A stretch of DNA of 64,000 nucleotides, from assembly GCF_030811115.1 (NCBI RefSeq), contig NZ_JAUSQK010000001.1:1612001-1676000 (forward strand), written 5' to 3'. Made by a program: the position numbers and the translations under genes. The notes under the pieces were generated by a model. It ran no database searches. It was given only the letters and a program-made list of their open reading frames with translations, and had not been told where the DNA came from. Shown here piece by piece: positions 24,034 through 33,902 of the stretch. This DNA comes from Olsenella profusa DSM 13989. Lineage in GTDB: Bacteria > Actinomycetota > Coriobacteriia > Coriobacteriales > Atopobiaceae. The first letter of the stretch is position 1. Every line of letters starts with the position of its first letter.

Positions 24034-27000
24034 ATGAGGGTTGACCCGTCCCAGCTCCAGTCCATCCTGGACTCCGACAAGACCAAGGCGCGACAGCAGG
24101 CCTATGCCTGCCAGGCACAGATCGATGCGGTGTACGACGTCGTCAAGTCGGATTCCAGGACCCAGGGGGCGGCGTATGACAGCGCCCGGGCCTACCTCTT
24201 GCGCGTGAAGCTTCCCGCCCTCCAATGCCAGTTCGTCTTTCTCGACACCCTCGTCGGAGACCTCGACTCGGACATCGCGGCGCTTGATGCGTTCGGTGGG
24301 GAGACGCTCGACTCCGAGGAGCTCAAGGCAAATATATCCCTGTACGATGGGCTCATCGACAGATTGTATAAGCAGCAACAGGAGCAGCAGAGCCTGCAGC
24401 GGGAGCAGTCCGCCGCGGGTCAGTCGACCGACGCGAGCCAGCGGTCGATCGAGTCGATCGAGCACCTTGCCCAAGTCTATGAGGGGGCCAGGGCCGAGCT
24501 GCAGAGGAAGCTCAAGGTTCTGTACGACTATACGGGCAACGGCTCCATCTACTCGGCATCCCAAGGCGAGGCGTCCCGCCTGAAGGAGGCGGGCGAGGCG
24601 CTGGGCCAGGTGGCCTATGACCCCCAGTCGCACACGTACGACCTCAGCAACGTGTCCGATGGCTCATGGAACAGCCAGGACATGCAGAGCAAGTACTGGC
24701 GGTCGGTCATCAACCTCATCCTCGACAACAAGGACGCACCGGCCTCCGTTCGCAAGTACGTCCTCAACGAGCTCAAGGGAACCAACGACAGCGCCCTCTT
24801 CGGGGGTGACCCCGTCAACCTCTCCACGGGAAACTTCATCCACCAGCGCGTCTTCCTGCGCATGGGTGGCCTGTTTCCGCTCTCGTTCTCGCTCTTCTAC
24901 AACTCGGTGGACGAGGGGGACGCAACGATAGGAAAGGGGTGGAGCCAGAACCTTGGTCTGCACGTGCTGCGCCATGACTCGGGCATGGTGAGCGTCCGTA
25001 TGGCGGATGGGCACGAGGCTCTCTTCTTTCCCGAGGGCGGCCAGTATGTCGGTGCCACCGTCGAGGGGTCGCTCACGCCTCGCGCGGAGGGCGGTTGGAG
25101 CTACACCGATGCGTTGGCAACGGAGTTCCTCTTTGACGCCGAGGGCACCCTCGTGCGGATGGTCGACGTGGACGGATCCGGGGCCGACCTTGCCTATGAC
25201 GAGAGCGGTCTGCTCGAGCGCGTCGTGAGCGTGTCGGGCGAGCGGCTCGACTTCCACCATGAGGGAGGCCTCCTTGTGCGCGTCAGCGACGCCACGGGCA
25301 GATCCATTGGCCTGGAGCATGAGGGCGCCCTGCTCGTGGCCCTTACCGACGAGCTGGGACACACCAGGCGGTACGGCTATGACCATCTGGGAAGGATGGC
25401 CAGCCTCACGAACCCAAGGGGCGAGGTGACCCTCAGGAACGCGTATGACGAGCATGGACGCGTGGCGCGCCAGGCGTTCGCCAACGGTGCCGAGATCACC
25501 TATCGCTTCGACGAGTTGGGGCATGAGCTCACGCTCGTCGACCAGGAGGGCCACGAGAGCAGCTACGAGAGCGATGGGCTGTACCGGACGGTCGCGTACA
25601 CCCGTCCCGACGGCACGGAGCGCTTCGAGTATGACCGGCGCAACCTCAAGACCGCCCACACGAGTAGGCTGGGGCACACGACACGCTTCCGGTATGACAG
25701 GGCCGGTCGGGTCCGCTCCATCACCAACGCTGCTGGTCAGACGCTTGCGTTCGAACGCAACGAGATGGGCCGTCCCCTGGAGGTCAGGCTCGACGGCAAG
25801 ATGCTCGTACGGAACACCTTCGACGGACAGGGTCACCTTACCGTACGCGAGGACGCCCTGGGGAGGGCGGTGAGGCTCTCGTACGACGCGACGGGACGGC
25901 CCGTCAGACTGACCCAGCCGGACGGCAGCGTCGTGGTGCTGACGAGGGACGCGCGGGGCAACGTCACGCGCATCGAGGGAGACCCTGGCATCAGGGTCGA
26001 CTATGCCTACGACGAGCTGGGCAGGGTGGTGGCGCGGACGAACGCCGACGGAGGCGTCACGCGCTACGAGTATGACGCGCGCGGCAAGGTCGTCCGTGTG
26101 ACCAACGCGGTGGGCGACAGCCGTCACTACCGCTATGACGCCTGTGGCAACATGGTCGAGATGCGCGACTACGACGGGCTCTCCCTGAAGCGCTCCTACG
26201 ACGCGTTCGGCCTGCTGCGCACCGCCACGGACAAGCAGGGTGGGACCTGCACCTTCGAGTACGACAGGCTCTGGCGGCTTGCCAGGGTCACCGATCCGCT
26301 CGGAGCATCGACTACCTATGCGTACGACCGGTTTGGACGGCTGGAGGGCGTGATGGACGCGCTCGGGGGATCCGTGCGCTACGAGTACGACGCGGATGAC
26401 CGCTGCACGCAGGTGACCTATCAGAACGGGGCGCAGGCCCACTTCGATTACGATGGCCTGGGACGCGTGATACGGGTGAGGGACTGCTCCGATGCGGTGA
26501 CGCGCCTCACCTACAATCGCTTCGGCAAGGTGGCGCAGGTCGTTGATCCCGTCGGCCATAGGCGTACGGCGGAGTTCGATGAGGTGGGGCAGCTCGTCGC
26601 CCTCACGGACGAGCTGGGGGCACGGACGCTCCTCGACTATGACGCGATGGGGCATGTGAGCGCCATCACCAACCCGCATGGCATGCGGCAGACCTATGAG
26701 TACCTGCCGGGTGGCCTCCTCGCCCGCACGCGCACCATGCGTGGCGTCACCTGGTCGTTCGCCTATGACGGGTGCGGTCGCCTGACAGGGCTGCGCCAGG
26801 AGGAGGGGGCGTCATGGTCCCTGACGCATGACCTGCTCGGGCGCGTGACGGCCGTCCAGGGCAGCGAGGGGTGGTCGAGGCGCTACGAGTACGATGCCCT
26901 CGGCAGGTGCTCCTCCCTGTGTGACGCCAACGGCAACCTCACCCGGTATGTGAGGGATGGTCTCGGCAGGCTCGCACGGACCATCGATGCGCTCGGCGGC

Positions 27001-29436
27001 GTCACGACGTTCGGCTACGACGCGCGGGGCGCCCTCGTGAACGTCACACGATCGGATGGGAAGGGCTCCTCACGACAGACCCGCTACGAACGCGATCTGC
27101 TTGGACGCGTGACCAAGGCGATAGACCCTCTGGGCAACGAGACGGCTTACGACTACGATGCGCTTGGGTACCCCGTCCGCGTCGTGGACGCGGACGGATA
27201 CGCGACCTCGTATGGCTACACGCCCACGGGCGCATTGCAGACCATCGGATATGCTGACGGCCGGACGGTCGACTTCGGCTATGACACGCTGGGTCGGCTG
27301 ATTGATGTCGAGGACTGGCGTGGCTCCACGTCGATCGAGCGCGACGCGGTTGGGCGCATGGTCTCGGTGGAGGACTGCTCCGGCAGCGTGGTGCGCTACG
27401 AGCGGGATGTGGCCGGAGAGCTGACGGGCCTCGTGTACCCCGATGGGGGACGCGTGGGATACGAGTACGACGACCAGGGCAGGCTCACGCGCCTGAGCGC
27501 ACGGCACGGCTCGGTCTCGTACGAGTACGACAACCTGTCACGTCTCGTGCGTTCCTGCACGTCCGATGGCCTCGAGACGCGCTATGCGCGCGACGCCGTG
27601 GGGCGCATGACGTCCATGGCGCACCTCGATGCCATCGGCGAGCTCATGCACCTGGGCCTTGGCTATGACGCCGAGGGAAACAAGGTGCGCAGGAGCGTAC
27701 GGCACAGGAACCTGCCCGAGGGCGACGGCGAGCTTACCTATGCCTATGACGCCCTGAATCGCCTCGTTGGGGTCAATCGCGATGGCAGCCCCCTGCGCTC
27801 ATATGGGTACGACGCGTTTGGTAACCGTGTATGGGACGAGCGCTCGGGCGAGCGTGCCGACTATACCTATGATGCGGCCGATCGTCTGCTCCACGTGACG
27901 AGGGACGGCAGGGCGACCGACTTCTCGTATGACGGGCGTGGCAACCTGCGTGTGGTCTCTGGGGGCGGGCATGACGAGCGCAGCTATGACTATGACGCCA
28001 CCAACCGCCTCGTACGGGCGACCTCCCAGGGGGACGGCACACGCACCGTGCGGTACGCCTATGACGGTTTGGGCCAGCGTATCATGCGGAGCCTGGTTGA
28101 TGAGCGTGATTCCGAGGGCGCACAGACGACGAGGTACGTGCACGACCTGTCGCGTGTGGGCAGGAACCTCTTGCAGCGGAGCGATGATGCCGGGTGCGAG
28201 TCCCTGGTGTGGAACGGTGCCCCCGTCGTCGCACTCTCGGACTCCCGGGCGAAGTGGTTCGCATGCGACGAGATGGGAAGCCCGCTCGAGGCGATCTCGT
28301 CGGACGGCAGCTCGCTGGGTGCCGTTGGCTATGACGAGTTCGGTCGGATGACGGGCGGTGATCCCTCGGCGCTCTCGGGCATCGGCTTTGCGGCCTATGG
28401 ATTGGATCCCGTGGCGGGCACGCTCTTTGCGGAAGCGCGTGAGTATGATCCCCTGACGGGGCGCTTTGCCGCGCGCGACCGGCATGCGGGCATGGGTGGG
28501 GTTCCGCAGACCCTCAACAAGTACAGCTACTGCTGGAACTCCCCGCTTGGGTACGTGGACGTTAACGGCCTCTGGCCGTCATTGCAAGACATCTGCGACG
28601 GTGTGGAGTCGGCGACCGAAAGCGTCTTTGAGGGTGCCCATGAGGCATGGAATAGCGTTGCAGAACCCGTCAAGCAGGTCGTGTCTGATAAGGGAACGGA
28701 GGTCTTGAACGGACTACGTGCGATAACGGAGATCGACTTCAAGGATGTGGCTACTGCCGTGGCTGTGGCCACCGCGCCATTATCCCCGGTTGCCGCAGCA
28801 GGAATCTATGCGGCGGGTAACGTGCCGTCTACGGCCTTTGGCGTGAACGACATCAGTGATGTCGCGACGGCTTTCACGCAATCTTCATTAGGCGAGCAGG
28901 TTCTCGACTTTTTCTCATTCAGTCGTGATGATGGCATCTATCATGCTAAGCAGGATTGCTGGCAGAAACCCTTTGGCTACAACGATTTTTACGACTATAT
29001 GTTCAAAGGTCTGACATCAGCTCCAGATAAGCCACCGAAGTATGAGTTCTCTGTAAACGGCACGAGTTATACGCTTTGGCTTTGGAAGGGTGACTACTAC
29101 AATCTGGGGGCCGGTGCGGAGTCGGGCATCTATCGGGGGGATGGATTCCATAAGGAGGCTGCCGATGACACCAACCTCTATATGAAGCTCAACCTGTATG
29201 ACAAAGACGGCAATGTCATCTTTGTCTACGATCCTGGGCAGTCCAACTGGTGGACGACGGGCTTTAACCCGGATGTTCAGGATGCCAACCAAGAGGACCT
29301 CATCGCCTATGGTTCAATTGACTTCTCAGTGAATCCAGAAATGTGGGATGCATTTTACGCAAAATATTCTGAGCAGGTTGGTTGGTGCTTTGATGAGGAG
29401 AGACAGGTGGCATACTATGCATGGCAGTGGTCGTAG
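24034..29436 (+). CDS. LXG-RHS polymorphic toxin with C-terminal DUF4474 domain
   Basis: 1800 residues. Residues 1-250 are alpha-helical and LXG-like (KLPALQCQFVFLDTLVGDL then long coiled-coil segments), the signal domain of type VII secretion toxins of Gram-positive bacteria. Rhs core starts at GDPVNLSTGNFIH (about 257), with dozens of YD repeats (e.g. YEYDALGRCSSL) to about 1430, closing with the Rhs hyperconserved PLTGRFAARD (about 1471). The variable C-terminal part holds a hydrophobic helix region (about 1560-1600) and then DUF4474 (about 1634-1770: YHAKQDCWQKPFGYNDFYDY, WKGDYYNLGAGAE, WWTTGFNP). DUF4474 is common at toxin C-termini; its activity is unknown to me. GC drops after the Rhs core, as for swapped toxin tips. 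ATG 24034 is preceded by GGAG; an upstream frame to 23899 lacks support. Confidence 0.85.
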   Translation: MRVDPSQLQSILDSDKTKARQQAYACQAQIDAVYDVVKSDSRTQGAAYDSARAYLLRVKLPALQCQFVFLDTLVGDLDSDIAALDAFGGETLDSEELKANISLYDGLIDRLYKQQQEQQSLQREQSAAGQSTDASQRSIESIEHLAQVYEGARAELQRKLKVLYDYTGNGSIYSASQGEASRLKEAGEALGQVAYDPQSHTYDLSNVSDGSWNSQDMQSKYWRSVINLILDNKDAPASVRKYVLNELKGTNDSALFGGDPVNLSTGNFIHQRVFLRMGGLFPLSFSLFYNSVDEGDATIGKGWSQNLGLHVLRHDSGMVSVRMADGHEALFFPEGGQYVGATVEGSLTPRAEGGWSYTDALATEFLFDAEGTLVRMVDVDGSGADLAYDESGLLERVVSVSGERLDFHHEGGLLVRVSDATGRSIGLEHEGALLVALTDELGHTRRYGYDHLGRMASLTNPRGEVTLRNAYDEHGRVARQAFANGAEITYRFDELGHELTLVDQEGHESSYESDGLYRTVAYTRPDGTERFEYDRRNLKTAHTSRLGHTTRFRYDRAGRVRSITNAAGQTLAFERNEMGRPLEVRLDGKMLVRNTFDGQGHLTVREDALGRAVRLSYDATGRPVRLTQPDGSVVVLTRDARGNVTRIEGDPGIRVDYAYDELGRVVARTNADGGVTRYEYDARGKVVRVTNAVGDSRHYRYDACGNMVEMRDYDGLSLKRSYDAFGLLRTATDKQGGTCTFEYDRLWRLARVTDPLGASTTYAYDRFGRLEGVMDALGGSVRYEYDADDRCTQVTYQNGAQAHFDYDGLGRVIRVRDCSDAVTRLTYNRFGKVAQVVDPVGHRRTAEFDEVGQLVALTDELGARTLLDYDAMGHVSAITNPHGMRQTYEYLPGGLLARTRTMRGVTWSFAYDGCGRLTGLRQEEGASWSLTHDLLGRVTAVQGSEGWSRRYEYDALGRCSSLCDANGNLTRYVRDGLGRLARTIDALGGVTTFGYDARGALVNVTRSDGKGSSRQTRYERDLLGRVTKAIDPLGNETAYDYDALGYPVRVVDADGYATSYGYTPTGALQTIGYADGRTVDFGYDTLGRLIDVEDWRGSTSIERDAVGRMVSVEDCSGSVVRYERDVAGELTGLVYPDGGRVGYEYDDQGRLTRLSARHGSVSYEYDNLSRLVRSCTSDGLETRYARDAVGRMTSMAHLDAIGELMHLGLGYDAEGNKVRRSVRHRNLPEGDGELTYAYDALNRLVGVNRDGSPLRSYGYDAFGNRVWDERSGERADYTYDAADRLLHVTRDGRATDFSYDGRGNLRVVSGGGHDERSYDYDATNRLVRATSQGDGTRTVRYAYDGLGQRIMRSLVDERDSEGAQTTRYVHDLSRVGRNLLQRSDDAGCESLVWNGAPVVALSDSRAKWFACDEMGSPLEAISSDGSSLGAVGYDEFGRMTGGDPSALSGIGFAAYGLDPVAGTLFAEAREYDPLTGRFAARDRHAGMGGVPQTLNKYSYCWNSPLGYVDVNGLWPSLQDICDGVESATESVFEGAHEAWNSVAEPVKQVVSDKGTEVLNGLRAITEIDFKDVATAVAVATAPLSPVAAAGIYAAGNVPSTAFGVNDISDVATAFTQSSLGEQVLDFFSFSRDDGIYHAKQDCWQKPFGYNDFYDYMFKGLTSAPDKPPKYEFSVNGTSYTLWLWKGDYYNLGAGAESGIYRGDGFHKEAADDTNLYMKLNLYDKDGNVIFVYDPGQSNWWTTGFNPDVQDANQEDLIAYGSIDFSVNPEMWDAFYAKYSEQVGWCFDEERQVAYYAWQWS

Positions 29437-30007
29437 GCTTGTGACTCTGATAGTAATGTCCCTCTCGTCCCTGCTCGCCCTTGCGGGTTGCCAGACTCCC
29501 GAGGGCTACGGCCCGCGCTCCACGATGTCCGTCGAGGACGCGAGCGCCGACCGCCTCGAGCAGTTCTCGCGGCTCGTCGCCGGCTCCGACGCGGCCGGCC
29601 TCGACGCCGAGTTCTCCGACGCCGCGCGGGAGAACTCGGCGGGCCTCTCCGACAGGGTCGCCGACCTCATGTCCGTTCTCGGCGGCGGCACTGTCAGCAA
29701 TGGCGAGTTCTATATGAGCGTCGGGACGCTCGCGGGCGGGGAGATATACGTCGTGAGCTCCGCCACGGTGACGGCGCCGGACGGCTCGGTGTGGCAGCTG
29801 CACGTCACCGACTGCACGCTGAACCGCGACGACCCCTCAGAGCTCGGCATCAAGGCCATCGAAGTCATACCGGACTCGGGTCATGACGCCCCCCAGGGAT
29901 TCGGGTGGTTCAACGAGTCGAGCGGCGCCATCCGCTACGGCGTGCGCCTCATCACGAGCTGGGACGGCTGGGACCCCCACACCAGCCCCTACAGCCCCGA
30001 CTGGTAG
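29417..30007 (+). CDS. Lipoprotein, candidate immunity protein 1 (DUF5104-like)
   Basis: 196 residues with a lipoprotein signal: LIVMSLSSLLALAGC, lipobox LAGC. The mature part has a helical segment then a beta-rich region (GEIYVVSSATVTAPDG, WQLHVTDCTLNRDDPSELGIKAIEVIP), resembling small DUF5104-type lipoproteins. Its start lies 20 bases inside the end of the toxin gene, so the two are translationally coupled. Location after the toxin tip and anchoring outside the membrane suit an immunity role against an exported toxin, but this is inference. Confidence 0.7.
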   Translation: MHGSGRRLVTLIVMSLSSLLALAGCQTPEGYGPRSTMSVEDASADRLEQFSRLVAGSDAAGLDAEFSDAARENSAGLSDRVADLMSVLGGGTVSNGEFYMSVGTLAGGEIYVVSSATVTAPDGSVWQLHVTDCTLNRDDPSELGIKAIEVIPDSGHDAPQGFGWFNESSGAIRYGVRLITSWDGWDPHTSPYSPDW

Positions 30008-30015
30008 GCCATACC

Positions 30016-30603
30016 ATGCATGCCGTCATCCACCGCAGGCACCTCCTGGTTACCGTGGCCCTCTCGTCCCTGCTTGCCCTTGCGGGCTGCAGGGCGTCCG
30101 AGGGCTACGGCCCGCGCTCCACGATGTCCGACGCGGACGCGTCGGCGGCTTGCCTGGACGAACTGTCCTCCCTCGTCGTAAACTCCGACGCCGACGGCCT
30201 CGTGGCGGCCTTCTCCGAGGAGGCACGCTCAGCCGATTCCGACTTGGCAGCTAAGGCGACTGAGGTGATGTCGCTCATGGGCGGGGGCACCTTGGGCGAT
30301 GGGGACTTCTGGTCGAGCCAGGGTAATGTGCGCACGGGGAGCATCTACATTATCAGCACGGCTACCGTGACGGCGCCGGATGGCACAAGGTGGCAGATGC
30401 ACGTTACCGACTGCACCTTGAACCGCGATGACCCCTCGAAGGTCGGTCTGAAGTCCATCGAGGTTATACCGAACTCGGACTGGGATGCGCCTAAGGGGTT
30501 CGGTTGGTACAACGAAAGCGATGACTTCCCCGCCGGCATCCGCCTCATCACGAGCTGGGAGGGCTGGGACCCCCACACCAGCCCGTACGATCCCAACTGG
30601 TAG
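30016..30603 (+). CDS. Lipoprotein, candidate immunity protein 2 (paralogue)
   Basis: 195 residues, a tandem paralogue of the previous gene, starting 8 bases after it. Shared stretches include EGYGPRSTMS, TATVTAPDG, HVTDCTLNRDDPS and the C-terminal GWDPHTSPY. Lipobox LAGC is present. The divergence in the middle suggests specialisation toward different toxin tips or dosage; neither is shown. Confidence 0.7.
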   Translation: MHAVIHRRHLLVTVALSSLLALAGCRASEGYGPRSTMSDADASAACLDELSSLVVNSDADGLVAAFSEEARSADSDLAAKATEVMSLMGGGTLGDGDFWSSQGNVRTGSIYIISTATVTAPDGTRWQMHVTDCTLNRDDPSKVGLKSIEVIPNSDWDAPKGFGWYNESDDFPAGIRLITSWEGWDPHTSPYDPNW

Positions 30604-30696
30604 GAAGCCCTGTTCGTCAGGGGCAACGGAGCGAAGCATGGTACAGTCTAGCCATACGGGAGGGCTGTTCCTGATGCGCGACGAGAGGAGAGCGTG

Positions 30697-30981
30697 ATGT
30701 CATCTTCGACCATAGCATCAAGTGTGGACGCAGCCGGGGCAGCCGCTGATAGCCTCAAGGCTGGGCTTGACGCCTACCATTCGTTCAAGCTCGGGTCTGC
30801 GACGGGCGTCGCGGACGGCACCCCGCCAACCACCCATGACTCGATCTCCGATGCGGCATCCTCGTACTGCACGGCCTATGCCAGCGCGATGGAACGTGAT
30901 GCGGAGGCATTCAGGCAGGTGGGCATCTCGCTCAACGAGGCGGACGCTATGGCCGCCTCAGACATACAGAACGCCTCATGA
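30697..30981 (+). CDS. Small helical partner of LXG toxin (TIGR04197/DUF3130-like)
   Basis: 94 residues, two predicted helices around a short break (DAYHSFKLGSATGVADG), ending SLNEADAMAASDIQNAS. Size, Ser/Ala-rich start and position in an LXG operon match the WXG100-like small partners (Lap1-type) that pair with LXG domains for type VII export. In the described streptococcal systems these genes precede the toxin; here the gene follows the lipoproteins. Ribosome site GAGAGGAGAG. Family assignment rests on shape and context. Confidence 0.6.
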   Translation: MSSSTIASSVDAAGAAADSLKAGLDAYHSFKLGSATGVADGTPPTTHDSISDAASSYCTAYASAMERDAEAFRQVGISLNEADAMAASDIQNAS

Positions 30982-31367
30982 CGGCATACGATGCCTGGGA
31001 TGGCGGGAGTTTCCACTCCCAGGGACCAACGTCACAGGCGGAGCCCAGGTTATCAGCCTCGATCGACAGGCGGCTGATGCGTCTGGAGGATGAGGAGTAC
31101 TCCCTGAGGGGCAGGATACGGACCCTAGAGGACACCATGGAAGACGTCGATGCCTCGGTGAGGGCGGTTGCCGACAGGGCCTATGCCGGCGAGGACATGG
31201 GGCTGGACGCCTGGGGCGTGGACGAGATACAGCGCCTGCGCGCCTCCATCCTCGCGCACTGTGACGAACAGCGGGAGCTGTCCTACCAATGGCTGCGCAC
31301 CATCGACCATGAGCGCGAGACCCTGTACGACCAAAGGCGCACCGCCTGTCTGCGGGAGCGCCCCTGA
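30978..31367 (+). CDS. Coiled-coil partner of LXG toxin (DUF3958/Lap2-like)
   Basis: 129 residues, mostly helical and charged (RLMRLEDEEYSLRGRIRTLED, then HERETLYDQRR), overlapping the previous gene by ATGA. Paired small helical proteins (Lap1 and Lap2) bind LXG domains and target them to the type VII apparatus in streptococci; this pair is the natural equivalent here. No signal peptide or enzyme motif is seen. Confidence 0.55.
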   Translation: MTAYDAWDGGSFHSQGPTSQAEPRLSASIDRRLMRLEDEEYSLRGRIRTLEDTMEDVDASVRAVADRAYAGEDMGLDAWGVDEIQRLRASILAHCDEQRELSYQWLRTIDHERETLYDQRRTACLRERP

Positions 31368-31387
31368 GACGCCCCCCGTCCACCTTG

Positions 31388-32221
31388 CTAGTCCGTGGAT
31401 CTCGAGAGGAAGGCCTGCGTGCGCTCGTCCTGCGGGTGCTCGATGACCTGCTCGGGCGTGCCCTGCTCCACGATCTGCCCGTCGATGAGGAAGCACACGC
31501 GGTCGGACACCTCGCGTGCGAAGCCCATCTCGTGCGTCACGATGCCCACGGCCATGCCGTCCGCCGCAAGCTCGCGGATGAGGGCGTGCATGTCCTCTGT
31601 GAGCTTGGGGTCGAGTGCCGAGGTGGCCTCGTCGAAGTAGATGATCTGCGGACTCATGCAGAGGGCGCGCGCGATGGCGACGCGCTGCTGCTGGCCGCCC
31701 GAGAGCTGGTCGGGAACCTTGTCCGCATGCTCCGTGAGACCCAGGCGCTCGAGCAGCCGACGTGCCTGGTCCTCCACCTCCTCCTGGGGGCGTCCCTGTA
31801 CGGTGACGGGAGCATCCATGACGTTGCGCAGCACCGTCCAATGGGGGAAGAGGTTGAAGCTCTGGAAGACGATGCCAAAGCGCATGCGCGCGTCGCGCAT
31901 GGCGGCCTTGCTGTAGACGGCCCTGCCGCTCGCCTCTCCCTCGGGTTGCGCCACCGTGATGCTGCCATAGGTGAGCTGCCCCTCGTCAAAGCGGTCGAGC
32001 AGGGTGAGGCAGCGCAGCAGCGTGGACTTGCCGGCACCGGAGGGGCCGATGATGGACACCACCTCGCCCTTGTCGATGAGCAGGTCGATGCCTGTGAGCA
32101 CCTCCCTCTCGCCGAACGACTTTCGTGCCTTGCGCAGGTAGACGGCGGGAAGTCCCATGAAGGTGGCGTAGCTCGTGTCGGGGCGCGGAAGGTTGAGCGG
32201 CGATTTGGCGTGCTTAGTCAT
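31388..32221 (-). CDS. Polar amino-acid ABC transporter, ATP-binding protein
   Basis: 277 residues. Walker [10 protein letters not shown], signature LSGGQQQR, Walker [13 protein letters not shown] and H-loop IVTHEMGFA, the set typical of the polar amino-acid (GlnQ/HisP) class. About 30 extra residues precede the domain. It powers uptake with the permease at 32214-32867 and the binding protein at 32915-33781. It overlaps the permease stop by 8 bases. Confidence 0.92.
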   Translation of the reverse strand: MTKHAKSPLNLPRPDTSYATFMGLPAVYLRKARKSFGEREVLTGIDLLIDKGEVVSIIGPSGAGKSTLLRCLTLLDRFDEGQLTYGSITVAQPEGEASGRAVYSKAAMRDARMRFGIVFQSFNLFPHWTVLRNVMDAPVTVQGRPQEEVEDQARRLLERLGLTEHADKVPDQLSGGQQQRVAIARALCMSPQIIYFDEATSALDPKLTEDMHALIRELAADGMAVGIVTHEMGFAREVSDRVCFLIDGQIVEQGTPEQVIEHPQDERTQAFLSRSTD

Positions 32222-32867
32222 GGTAGTAGCTCATTCTCTTCTCGATGAGGTACATGACGAGCTCGATGAGCAGACAGGTCACCCAGTAGATGACGGCGGC
32301 GATGGCGAAGGGCACCATGGAACGCTGTGACGAGACGAGAGCCTTGCTCTGGGCGAACATCTCGGCGATGCCGATGGAGAAGGCAAGTGACGTGTCCTTG
32401 ACGAGGGTGACGATCTCGTTGCCCATGGCGGGGAGCACGCGCTTGACCACCTGGGGCAGGATGATGCGGAAGAAGGTCTGCCTCGGCGTGTAGCCAAGGA
32501 CCTCTGCGGCCTCGTACTGTCCCGTGGGCATGCTCTGGATGCCGGAGCGATAGATCTCGGCAAAGTAGGCGGCATAGTTGATCACAAAGGCTATGAGCAC
32601 GGCCGTGAGGATATAGCCGTTGCCCAGCTGCAGGCCCATCATGGTGGTGGGGATGAAGAACACCGCAAACATCTGCAGCATGAGCGGCGTGCCACGCAGC
32701 AGTGAGATGACGAGCCGGCAGACGAGCGAGAGGGGACGGAAGCGCGAGAGCCTGCCCACCGCGATGAGCACGCCCAGAGGGATGGATCCCACGAGGGTGA
32801 CGGCAAAGATCTGGAGTGACGTGAGGTAGCTCGAGAGGAGCATGCCCAACATGGTGGAGAAGTCCAC
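32214..32867 (-). CDS. Polar amino-acid ABC transporter, permease
   Basis: 217 residues with about five hydrophobic segments. The EAA loop is seen in QYEAAEVLGYTPRQTFFRIILPQ, and YFAEIYRSGIQSMPTGQ is the usual segment of HisM/GlnP-type permeases. A single permease gene implies a homodimer in the membrane. Middle gene of a binding protein-permease-ATPase operon. Confidence 0.92.
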   Translation of the reverse strand: MDFSTMLGMLLSSYLTSLQIFAVTLVGSIPLGVLIAVGRLSRFRPLSLVCRLVISLLRGTPLMLQMFAVFFIPTTMMGLQLGNGYILTAVLIAFVINYAAYFAEIYRSGIQSMPTGQYEAAEVLGYTPRQTFFRIILPQVVKRVLPAMGNEIVTLVKDTSLAFSIGIAEMFAQSKALVSSQRSMVPFAIAAVIYWVTCLLIELVMYLIEKRMSYYHD

Positions 32868-32914
32868 GAGCCCCCTCCTTGGGATGACGGGTCGCTTGAG
32901 GCGGGAATGGCGGG

Positions 32915-33781
32915 CTATGCCTTAGGGAGCACCCACAGGTCATACGAGATGCCCTGGTCGGCATACGTGTCACAGAGCTGCTTGACGGTACCGTCCGCAT
33001 CGAGGGCCTGGAGGTCCCTCTCGACGGCGGCGGCCAGCGCCTTGCCGGTGTCCGTCTTGGCGAAGCCCACGCCAAAGTGCTCGGAGCTGAGGTACTCGTC
33101 CAGGATGCGATAGGAGTCCCCCTTGCCACCCATGTTGTACAGGGCCACGGGGTAGTCCACGGCGATGGCATCCACGGAGCCGTTGTCCAGCATCATGAAG
33201 GCAGTGTTGTACTCGCCGATGGTCTGGAGCTGGGCGAACGAGGCGCCGAGCTCCGCCTGAGCCCCATCGGTGGTGAGCAGGTCGTAGGCGGCGGAGTCAG
33301 CCTGGGTGATGACGTTCCTTCCGGCGAGGTCCGAGAGGGCGTCGATGTCGGAGTCGGCACGCACCACGATGACCTGGCGATTCTCCATATAGGGGTCCGT
33401 GAAGGTGTAGCCGTCCTCGCGTCCCTCGATGGTGAAGCCGTTCCAGATGCAGGTGATCTGTCCGCCGCTGAGCAGGGCGTCCTTGGCATCCCAGGAAATG
33501 GCGCTGGGCGTGTAGGTCCATCCCTCCCTCTGGCAGACCGCCTGGGCGAGGTTGAGGTCGAAGCCCGTGTACTGCCCATCGTCCCCCACGTAGCCATAGG
33601 GTGGGAAGTCCTGGTCGAAGCCGACGATGAAGGTGCCGTCGAAGCCGTCGACACTGGAGGAGCCCGTCGTGTTGGCCTGCTGGGCGCCGCCGCAGGCCGT
33701 GAGGCTCATGAGGGCTGGGGCGACAGCGGCGAGTGCGGACGCCTTGACGAGCTGCCTGCGGCTCAGGATGCGAATGGACAC
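32915..33781 (-). CDS. Polar amino-acid ABC transporter, substrate-binding lipoprotein
   Basis: 288 residues, SBP family 3: FIVGFDQDFPPYGYVGDDGQYTGFDLNLAQ-type N-terminal lobe (DFPPYGY, GFDLNLA), GFTIEGREDGYTFTDPY and DLAGRNVITQADSAA-type hinge. The signal region has SRRQLVK, a possible Tat motif, followed by lipobox LTAC. GTG 33781 is chosen for AGGGAGA upstream; the frame runs longer to 34021 without support. Likely binds an amino acid such as cystine, glutamine or arginine; the residues do not settle which. Confidence 0.9.
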   Translation of the reverse strand: MSIRILSRRQLVKASALAAVAPALMSLTACGGAQQANTTGSSSVDGFDGTFIVGFDQDFPPYGYVGDDGQYTGFDLNLAQAVCQREGWTYTPSAISWDAKDALLSGGQITCIWNGFTIEGREDGYTFTDPYMENRQVIVVRADSDIDALSDLAGRNVITQADSAAYDLLTTDGAQAELGASFAQLQTIGEYNTAFMMLDNGSVDAIAVDYPVALYNMGGKGDSYRILDEYLSSEHFGVGFAKTDTGKALAAAVERDLQALDADGTVKQLCDTYADQGISYDLWVLPKA

Positions 33782-33902
33782 GGTCGTCTCCCTTGGTTGT
33801 CGTGCTCGATGGTGGCGTGGTCCGGCATGATGACGGGCCGGATGCTTTAGCGCGCTACAGTGAGGGTAGACGGTACGTGCTGACCCATCAAGGCCCCTGG
33901 GG

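Noticed and set aside
24664-26679. 671-codon antisense frame over the RHS gene
   Set aside because: Produced by the repeated codon pattern of YD repeats; no independent features.
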